A stretch of 31,655 nucleotides of DNA, from the NCBI GenBank assembly GCA_016706545.1, contig JADJJK010000067.1:1-31655 (forward strand). Reading direction: 5' to 3'. The notes under the pieces are model-generated. The model searched no databases. It was given only the letters and a program-made list of their open reading frames with translations, and had not been told where the DNA came from. The number at the start of each line of letters is the position of its first letter. Position 1 is the stretch's first letter. The stretch is from Myxococcales bacterium (GTDB taxonomy: Bacteria > Myxococcota_A > Polyangia > Haliangiales > Haliangiaceae). The translations under genes and the position numbers were made by a program. Positions 1 to 5,857 of the stretch are shown in pieces.

Positions 1-39
1 GAGCGAGCTGCCAGCAAGCGCAGGAGAGCTAGGTGCGCG

Positions 40-69
40 GCTAGGACCGGCCCCTAGCTGCGTTTTCTT
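40..69 (+). terminator. possible intrinsic terminator at left edge
   Basis: A perfect 6-bp inverted repeat, GCTAGG (40-45) and CCTAGC (53-58) with a 7-nt loop, is followed by TTTTCTT at 63-69. A plus-strand frame open from the window edge stops at TAG 30-32, just before it. This would fit the end of a gene lying mostly outside the window, but too little of that gene is visible to call it. The stem is short, so the call is tentative. Confidence 0.35.
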
Positions 70-262
70 GTCGTCAGCCACGCCACAGAATGTAGCACCT
101 CGGCCCAGGCCCCCGGCGAGACTTCTTCGCTCGCGATCCCGCGCGGCGCTGGTCCAGCCAGCGGCCAGCCGGGGTCCTGTTCAACACCTGGGGCTGGCGG
201 TCGATGCATGCATCGTGGCTCCTTCGCCTGGCCCCCCATCCCTTCAAGTCCTGCGTCGAGAG

Positions 263-526
263 GTGTTGCCGCCTCGTGCGGCTCCTTCGCCTCTTGGCGC
301 GATCCTGCTCTCCCTCGCGACGATGATGCTGGCCATCGCGTCGTCCAGCCTGCTGCTGGGCGATCGCGCCGGACGCCCGCCGCGCCCGCCGCGCCCGGCG
401 CGAACGGCGGCACCGGCCACGCCCGAGGTCCCCACCATCGTCGCGCCGGTGACCGTGACCCCGGTGACCGTGGCGCCGGTGAGCCTCTTGCCGAGGCCGT
501 GCGCCAGGCGACCGCACAGCCCCTGA
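263..526 (+). CDS. possible small single-pass membrane protein
   Basis: This is an uncertain 87-residue frame from a GTG at 263 preceded by GAGAGG. It encodes one hydrophobic segment of about 20 residues (LGAILLSLATMMLAIASS), then a Pro/Arg-rich stretch (RPPRPPRPA) and a Val/Pro/Thr-rich tail (VTVTPVTVAPV). Codon third positions are G/C-rich from about 290 onward, as in the neighbouring real genes. The frame ends two bases before the stop of the convergent PEGA-like gene. There is no recognisable family. The upstream part of the same frame (68-262) has mixed codon use and is probably not coding, and I see nothing else in 70-262. Confidence 0.25.
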   Translation: MLPPRAAPSPLGAILLSLATMMLAIASSSLLLGDRAGRPPRPPRPARTAAPATPEVPTIVAPVTVTPVTVAPVSLLPRPCARRPHSP

Positions 527-528
527 GC

Positions 529-1344
529 TCAAATATCGATCTTGTCGTTCTTCTTCTTGCCGCCGCCGCTGGTCGTGTGACCGCCCGTCGAGCCCCCTTG
601 TGGGCGTCGGGTCAGCTCCACGGAGATGTTCTCATCGCCATCCACCGAGATCTTCTTCTTGTAGTCGCGAAAGCCGGCGGCCTTCACCACCAGCTCCATC
701 TCCTTGGCCCCCGCCGAGATGTCGAACTCCATCTCGCCGGTGACCGGCTTACCGTCGAGCGTGATCTTGGCGGTCACGCCGGCGGGCACCACCGCGAACG
801 TCAGCCGCGCCAGCTTGATGGCTGGCTCAGCAGCGCCGGAGCCTGCCGCCGAGCCCGCCGCCGAGCCCGCCGTGGCCCCGCTGCCCGCGGTGGCCCCGCT
901 GCCCGCCGCGGCGCCGGATCCGTCTGGGCTCGCGGCAGAACCCGAGCCCGCCGAACCCGCGGCCGAGCCTGCGGCCACCGCGCTGCCACTCCCTGCACTC
1001 CCTGCACTTCCATCCGGCGGCTTGGGAGCCTCTTCATACTCCTCGGTGGAGACGTCGATCGTCTGCCCTGGGGTGCCGGCCTTGTTGGCGATGATCGGAC
1101 GGCTGGCGTACGCCGGCTCCCCGGTGCCGAGGCCAAACAGCAGGCCCGCGAACACGCCGACCGCCAGACCGGCGGACACCACCACGGGCACGATCTTCGA
1201 CGTGCCGCCGGACGCCCCGGCCGCCGGCGGGCGCATGCCAGCGGGGCCCATCCCAGGGCCCATGCCGGGGCCCATGGATCCGGGCGCGCCAGGAGGGCCC
1301 ATGGGCCCAGGAGGACGAGGGGGGAACTGATGCGGTGCGACCAT
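529..1344 (-). CDS. PEGA-like membrane protein with Gly/Ser/Ala-rich linker
   Basis: A 271-residue protein of unknown role. It starts with a Pro/Gly/Met-rich, collagen-like region (repeats such as PGPMGPPGAPG, GPGMGPGMGP), followed by one transmembrane helix (IVPVVVSAGLAVGVFAGLLF). Next comes a long low-complexity linker built from GSA/GSG/AGS steps. The C-terminal 70-80 residues resemble a PEGA domain (TFAVVPAGVTAKITLDGKPV, VVKAAGFRDYKKKI, ISVELTRRP), a surface-associated beta fold common in myxobacteria. It ends in a Gly/Lys-rich tail. The ATG at 1344 is preferred over the in-frame upstream start at 1395 because a TATACT box sits 9 nt before it and falls inside the longer version. The linker DNA is repetitive and prone to length change. 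Probably anchored in the inner membrane with the PEGA domain outside, by inference. Confidence 0.75.
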   Translation of the reverse strand: MVAPHQFPPRPPGPMGPPGAPGSMGPGMGPGMGPAGMRPPAAGASGGTSKIVPVVVSAGLAVGVFAGLLFGLGTGEPAYASRPIIANKAGTPGQTIDVSTEEYEEAPKPPDGSAGSAGSGSAVAAGSAAGSAGSGSAASPDGSGAAAGSGATAGSGATAGSAAGSAAGSGAAEPAIKLARLTFAVVPAGVTAKITLDGKPVTGEMEFDISAGAKEMELVVKAAGFRDYKKKISVDGDENISVELTRRPQGGSTGGHTTSGGGKKKNDKIDI

Positions 1345-1353
1345 GGCCTGGCG

Positions 1354-1359
1354 AGTATA
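1354..1359 (-). promoter_or_regulatory. -10 box (TATACT) of the PEGA-like gene
   Basis: Read on the minus strand, TATACT lies 9 nt before the ATG at 1344, and no Shine-Dalgarno lies between them. The transcript would therefore have a leader of only two or three bases. No convincing -35 is visible at 17 bp. The box separates this gene from recO, whose stop is at 1433. Confidence 0.4.
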
Positions 1360-1432
1360 ACGCGCGAGGCGCCGCCGTGCCGGCGATATCTGCAAGGCAC
1401 GACCTGCGCCAGGGCGTGCCTGTCGCGGTGCT

Positions 1433-2227
1433 TCAGCCGCCAGCCTGGTTGAGCTTGGCGATGAACTCCACGGTCTTGAGCGGGTGCGGCACCAGGACCC
1501 GGATCATCGCCAGCATGGCGTCGCGCGCGGCGCCGCGATCCGCGGCATCGGGTTCGTGAGGGCGCACGAGCTCGCGCGCGGCGGCGACGTCGGCCGCCGC
1601 CGCGATGGCCATCAGATAGCGCCGTGCTTGCGCCGAGAACGGGCGCGCGCCCGCACCTCGACTGTGCGGCGCACACGCCGCGCAGATCGCCCCGCCACGC
1701 GCCGGATCGAACAGGCACGGCTCCTCGGGCAAGAGCTGCGCCCCGCACGCCGCGCAGCTCTCCAGCGCCGGCGGTGTACCGGCCAGGGACAGGAGGCGCA
1801 ACTCCACGTGCCGCAGCGACGCGGTGGACACTCCCGAGCGCAGCGACTCCCACAGGTCCACCATCAGCGCGAAGGCCTCCGGCTCCGGGGTTTCGGACGG
1901 CAGCAGCTCTCGCACCAGCTCGAGCGCGTAGCTGGCATGAGCCACCGCGGCCACCTCGCTCGCGAGCTCGAGCCACTCGCGCTCGACGGTGGCTGACTCC
2001 AAGGTCCACAGCTCGGCGCGCGGCGACGCGCGCGACAGCTCGAAGGTCGAGACCACGAGCTGCCCCAGGGCCCCGGCGAAGCGCCGCTGCGAGCGACGCG
2101 CCCCGCGAGCCAGCGCGGAGATCTTCCCCAGCTCCTGCGTGAACAAGGTGACGATGAGATCGGCGTCGCGGATGGGCTGCGCTCGCAGCACGAAGCCAAG
2201 CGTTGTGCTGCCGCTGCGTGCGCCCAT
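1433..2227 (-). CDS. recO: DNA repair protein RecO
   Basis: 264 residues, the usual RecO length. RecO works with RecR and RecF to load RecA on SSB-coated single-stranded DNA. The N-terminal OB-fold is recognisable (TLGFVLRAQPIRDADLIVTL, then LGKISALARGARRS), followed by the helical middle region. A zinc-finger-like cluster is visible: C158-x2-C161, an extra C171, and C182-x2-C185. The ATG at 2227 has GGGGAG 6 nt upstream (2234-2239). It starts 14 nt after the stop of the RodZ-like gene, so it is probably the last gene of the TPR-lipoprotein/RodZ-like/recO transcript. Family assignment is firm. The operon is inferred from spacing and from the lack of an obvious promoter between the genes. Confidence 0.93.
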   Translation of the reverse strand: MGARSGSTTLGFVLRAQPIRDADLIVTLFTQELGKISALARGARRSQRRFAGALGQLVVSTFELSRASPRAELWTLESATVEREWLELASEVAAVAHASYALELVRELLPSETPEPEAFALMVDLWESLRSGVSTASLRHVELRLLSLAGTPPALESCAACGAQLLPEEPCLFDPARGGAICAACAPHSRGAGARPFSAQARRYLMAIAAAADVAAARELVRPHEPDAADRGAARDAMLAMIRVLVPHPLKTVEFIAKLNQAGG

Positions 2228-2241
2228 GGCGCGCTCCCCGC

Positions 2242-3817
2242 TCAGCCCACGAGCGTCGGCGAGGACTCGATGGAGGTCATGCCTCCGCCGCCAGAGCTGG
2301 GCCGCCGCATCAGGTACGAGAGCGTCAAGGTGGCCGCGATCAGCAGGATGATGACCGCCAGCGTGAGGCCGCCTTGGCGGTTGGCGCGATCTTGTGACTC
2401 CAATAAGATCGGCGGCAAGAACGTGCGCCGCGTCGGATCGCGGCCCTCACGGGCTCCATGCTCGGTGGCCCGCACTTCCTGCGTGCGGCTCGCAGACTCC
2501 GGATCCGCGTCGTCGATGACGAGCGAGGGCCCAGCGAGGCCGACCGCGGGACGCGGCGTCGCCGGCCTCCGCGGAATCCACACTTCGCGAGGCTCGTCCG
2601 CATCGACGGCGTGCGCCGCCTCGATGGCGGGCGCAGCGCTGAGCGCCTTCCCCATCGCCAGGCCGATGGACTCGGCGGTCGCGTCTCTCGCGTCTCTCAC
2701 GTCTGGCTGACGGTCGTCGCTGGCGGGTCCTGCGATCACCACCGGCTCGACGGCCGCGTACGTGGTCGCGCTGGTCTCGTGCGCGGTGTTCGTGGGGTGG
2801 TCCGGCTGGCTCGTCGAGCCGTCGGCGCTCTCGTACGCCTCCAGCTCGTCTACCGGCCGCACGGTCTGGGCCCGCTGACGCGCCGCGCGCTCCTCGCGGC
2901 GCTTGCGAGCGCGGCGCTTCTTCGACGGCGAGACGGTGCCCTTGGTCGACGACGCGGCGTCGAGCTCGGCGGCCTCTGCCACCGGCGCAGGCTCGTGCGC
3001 GACGACTTCGACTCGGCCGTTGCGGCTGGGCACCGGCCAGCCTTCCACCGGCTCCGCGACCGCCGCCATCACGACCGAAGGTGCTCGGCGCGACGGCTCC
3101 ATCGAGATCCCCGTCGCGATCCCAGGAGACGTCGCCGCTCGGCGCGACGGCTCCATCGCGATCCCCGTCGAGATCCCCGGAGACGTCGCCGCTCGGCGCG
3201 ACGGCTCCATCGAGATCCCCGTCGCGATCCCAGGAGACGTCGCCGCTCGGCGCGACGGCTCCATCGAGATCCCCAGGAGACGTCGCAGCTCGGCGAATGG
3301 TCTGCCCGCCGTGGGCGTGAACCTCGGCGGCCGAGGAGCCCGGCGCCACTGGCACCACGGTCGACATGCGCGACTTGCGGGCCACCGGAGCGTACAGCTC
3401 CGCCACGGCCGTGGCCGCGGGCGAGGCCACGGGCCCAACGTCCCGGCCGCACGCTGCATACCGCGCCAGCGCCTCGGCCTCGGAGAGGCCCACGCAGCGC
3501 GCATAGTTACGAACGAAGCCGCGCACGAACACGTCCGCGGGCAGCTCCTCGGGGTGACCAGCTTCCAGGTCCTCGAGGATGCGCGCCTGAATCTTGGTCG
3601 TGCGCGCGACGTCGGCCACCGACAGGCCACGCTCCAGGCGACCGTCGCGAAGCCAGGCAGCCAGCGACTGCCAGGCGTCAAACTGCGAATCTGCAGCGGT
3701 CTCCTCGACCATCGGCCTGGCGGTGGCAGCGCGGCCAAAGCGCGACGACGAGCCAGCCGACGCCCCTGGGACCATTCCGGGCACCGCTGGTGGCGGCACG
3801 GTCGTCGGTCGGGTCAC
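2242..3817 (-). CDS. RodZ-like HTH membrane protein, frameshifted in a tandem repeat
   Basis: The N-terminal part carries a RodZ/HTH_25-type helix-turn-helix at about residues 47-122 (LSVADVARTTKIQARILEDL, ELPADVFVRGFVRNYARC). This is the cytoplasmic module that binds MreB in RodZ. It is followed by 18-residue tandem repeats (RRAATSPGIATGISMEPS), a basic patch (SKKRRARKRREERAARQR) and one transmembrane helix only about 20 residues from the end (LTLAVIILLIAATLTLSYLM). No periplasmic RodZ domain follows. The N-terminal and C-terminal parts are in different frames. The first repeat copy is 43 bp instead of 54 bp, and restoring the missing 11 bp joins both halves into 528 residues. As written, translation would continue to 2447 in a wrong frame without the membrane anchor. 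The GTG start at 3817 overlaps the previous gene's stop (GTGA) and has AGGGAGG 6 nt upstream. The order PilF-like then RodZ-like also occurs in gammaproteobacteria. Confidence 0.75.
3083..3287 (-). repeat. 54-bp tandem repeat, four copies, one short by 11 bp
   Basis: Copies lie at 3083-3136, 3137-3190, 3191-3244 and 3245-3287. The first and third copies (plus-strand order) are essentially identical and the second differs in a few bases. The fourth is 43 bp because 11 bp are missing at about 3271-3275. A 54-bp period keeps the reading frame (18 residues per unit), whereas the 43-bp copy breaks it. The array lies inside the RodZ-like gene. Confidence 0.92.
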
Positions 3818-4710
3818 TTCACGCCTCCCTGTCCCAGCGCCGCAGCTTCGACGCGACAACGCTGGGCGTAGCAGCTCTTGGGTGCAGCGGAGATGCACGC
3901 TTCCATTGCGGCGCGTGCGTCTTCGAGCAAGCCTTGCTGGGTCCGCGATTTCATGAGGAAGTATTTGGCTTCCTGCGATCCGCACTCGGCGGAGTCGCTA
4001 ACGAGCTGAAACTGTTCGGCGGCTTTTTCCCACTCTTCGCGAGCGAAGTAAACCCTGCCAAGCCGATAATTGGCAACACACATGCCGGGTTGAAACTGCA
4101 GCGCCTGGCGGAGTTCCTTGGCAGCAGCGGGCATGTCGCCTCGGTGAAACTTGGCCCACCCAAGGTGGGCGCGGGTGAGACCTGGGTTTAGCAGCCGGCT
4201 GGGGTTCTCGAGCGCGCGCGTCAGGAACTCCTCCGCCGCCTCTGGGGCCTCCAGCAGGTTCTTTATCACCCCGCGGTTGGACCACGCCTCGCCGAAATCT
4301 GGCGCTAGCTGGGTGGCCTTGGTGAAGGCGAGATCGGCCTTCACCAGGTTCTCGTCCACCTCGCGCTCGACCGCCTCGGCATCGACCCCGGTGAGGCACG
4401 ACTCCACCTCGAGCAGGCGCAGCGCATCCAGCGCGCGCACGTGCGCCACCAACCCGCGGACCAGGTACGCTTCTTCGTTGCTCTGCGCCAGCGCGATGGC
4501 GCGATCCGCCTCCGAGCCCGCTGCCTCCAGCTCATGCTTGCGCAGGAAGTCTTTGGCCAGATCCACGCGCGCGGCGCTCTTGGCCAGATCTTCTTCGGTG
4601 TGCCGAGGACAGCCGCTCACGAGCAAGGCGACGCCCAACGCAGCCCCTACTGCCGTTGCCGCTCTATTGGGCCAAAGTCGCCAGCGTTTTTCGGTCAGCA
4701 CATGACTCAA
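3814..4710 (-). CDS. TPR lipoprotein, PilF/PilW/Tgl-like
   Basis: 298 residues from TTG 4710, or 295 from GTG 4701; no in-frame ATG fits. The N-terminus is a lipoprotein signal with hydrophobic core (TAVGAALGVALLVSGC, lipidated C34), so it is probably an outer-membrane lipoprotein. The rest is TPR-type helical repeats: EAYLVRGLVAHVRALDALRL, APDFGEAWSNRGVIKNLLEA, NPGLTRAHLGWAKFHRGD and QPGMCVANYRLGRVYFA. In the PilF/PilW/Tgl family such proteins help the type IV pilus secretin PilQ assemble. That role is supported here by the adjacent RodZ-like gene, the same order as pilF-rodZ in other proteobacteria. No pilus gene lies in the window, so a generic TPR lipoprotein remains possible. It is the first gene of the cluster, downstream of a TTGACG/TAGGTT promoter. 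Confidence 0.8.
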   Translation of the reverse strand: MSHVLTEKRWRLWPNRAATAVGAALGVALLVSGCPRHTEEDLAKSAARVDLAKDFLRKHELEAAGSEADRAIALAQSNEEAYLVRGLVAHVRALDALRLLEVESCLTGVDAEAVEREVDENLVKADLAFTKATQLAPDFGEAWSNRGVIKNLLEAPEAAEEFLTRALENPSRLLNPGLTRAHLGWAKFHRGDMPAAAKELRQALQFQPGMCVANYRLGRVYFAREEWEKAAEQFQLVSDSAECGSQEAKYFLMKSRTQQGLLEDARAAMEACISAAPKSCYAQRCRVEAAALGQGGVK

Positions 4711-4718
4711 GCCTGGCC

Positions 4719-4747
4719 AACCTATCGGACCTACTGCACCTCGTCAA
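4719..4747 (-). promoter_or_regulatory. sigma-70-type promoter of the TPR lipoprotein/RodZ-like/recO cluster
   Basis: On the minus strand, TTGACG (4742-4747) and TAGGTT (4719-4724) are separated by exactly 17 bp. The -10 ends 8 nt before the TTG at 4710 and 17 nt before the GTG at 4701. The TTG would therefore be nearly leaderless, and the GTG would have a leader of about 10 nt. Confidence 0.55.
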
Positions 4748-4858
4748 TTGCCGACAAGGGCGCATCGCGGGTTTCCATTCCAACGCCCTGTCCGTGGCCC
4801 GCACAACCGTTCGCTGTCGCCGCAATTCGACGGTGTTGAGAGACTTTCTGGCAAGAAA

Positions 4859-5692
4859 TCAGGCGTCGAGCGTGGACGGGTCCAGCGTCAGATCTCGACG
4901 CACGATGACCACCTGCCCCGGCGCCAGCTCTTCGAAGCCGTCTTCGAGCTGCGGCTCGCGGCTCGAGAGGAAGAGCACGCAACGAAAGCGCTCATCGCGC
5001 TCGCCTCGATCGTTTGGCAGCCAGAGCCGGCGCATCCGCAGCGCCGGCACCCGCCGCAGCGCCAGCATGCAGCGACCGTTGGAGACCACCGCGCTGCCGA
5101 GCTGCGCGGGTCGCCCGGCGGCGCCAAGCGCGGCCTCGAGCTCGCGGGACGACAAGGCAAGCGCCTTGCGAACTGCGTGGGGTGACAGGTTGGGATCATC
5201 GAGCGCGCCAGATGGCCCGGTCTCGTGGAGCGCGGTCAGAAACAGGTGAAACGCCAGCTCTCCGGGCTCCTTGCTGCGCAGGTTGCGGCGCAAGAACTCC
5301 GGAATCCTCGAGAGCACCTGGGCCCACACCGCGGCGACGTCGAAGGTGCCGAGCTGCGCATACATCCAGCGGCGAAAGCGAAACGGTGGCGTGTTGTCGG
5401 GGACCGAGGTGGGCGTGTCGGCCGGCCCGCGCGGGTCCTGCGCGTCACGGAGGTCGCGGGTGACGGACACCGCCTGCGCGATCACGCAGTCGCTGGACAG
5501 CTCCGCTAGCGGGCTCGTCAGATCGACGTCCGCGGACGGCCGGGGCGTTCGCACGAGCAGGACCTCACCGCCGTGGTCGTACGCCAGCCCCCAGCGGGCG
5601 ACAGGTCCGATGGCTCGCAGATGCCCCCGCACCTGCGCCAGCGCGGCGCCCAGACGCTGGGGTTGATTGCACATGACGGCGAACAGCTTCAT
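4859..5692 (-). CDS. class II glutamine-amidotransferase-like protein, degenerate active site
   Basis: 277 residues from ATG 5692. It resembles the YafJ-type class II glutamine amidotransferase (Ntn-hydrolase) fold. The N-terminus is MKLFAVMCNQPQRL, with WGLAYDHGGEVLLVRTP where the family has a DGWGIG-like strand. NTPPFRFRRWMYAQLGTF stands in place of the family's NTHPF...AHNG segment, and GELAFHLFLTAL follows. In active members Cys2 is the nucleophile. Here residue 2 is Lys if MKLF is the start, His in THPF is Pro, and His/Asn of AHNG are Gln/Leu. An alternative start at 5674 would put a Cys at position 2 (MCNQ) but would cost the first strand and has no ribosome site. Probably a non-catalytic or altered member with unknown substrate. 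A promoter lies about 65-95 bp upstream, so it is likely transcribed alone. Confidence 0.65.
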   Translation of the reverse strand: MKLFAVMCNQPQRLGAALAQVRGHLRAIGPVARWGLAYDHGGEVLLVRTPRPSADVDLTSPLAELSSDCVIAQAVSVTRDLRDAQDPRGPADTPTSVPDNTPPFRFRRWMYAQLGTFDVAAVWAQVLSRIPEFLRRNLRSKEPGELAFHLFLTALHETGPSGALDDPNLSPHAVRKALALSSRELEAALGAAGRPAQLGSAVVSNGRCMLALRRVPALRMRRLWLPNDRGERDERFRCVLFLSSREPQLEDGFEELAPGQVVIVRRDLTLDPSTLDA

Positions 5693-5756
5693 GGCGTGAA
5701 CTCGGGCGGCCCTGCGCGTGGTCTGGTTCTCTGCGAGGCAGGAACGCTCACTGCCC

Positions 5757-5785
5757 ATTATTCGGCACGAGCGCCCCCCTCGCAA
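5757..5785 (-). promoter_or_regulatory. candidate promoter of the amidotransferase-like gene
   Basis: On the minus strand, TTGCGA (5780-5785) and AATAAT (5757-5762) are spaced 17 bp apart. AATAAT matches the -10 consensus at five of six positions and is unusually A/T-rich for this GC-rich window. The predicted leader to ATG 5692 is about 57 nt. The rest of the 5693-5857 gap holds no gene. A short inverted repeat (CACC/GGTG around an AAAAC loop, near 5814-5826) lies after the ligD stop, but it is too weak to call a terminator. Confidence 0.45.
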
Positions 5786-5857
5786 GCCACACCCTCCCCT
5801 GCGACAACCTCGCCACCAAAACGGTGACCCAACGCACCTGCCAGCGTGGCACCGAGC

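Noticed and set aside
208..1452. Long plus-strand open frame of 414 codons across the PEGA-like gene
   Set aside because: It is antisense to a protein with a clear membrane helix and PEGA-like domain, is His/Arg-rich as shadow frames are in GC-rich DNA, and has no domain.
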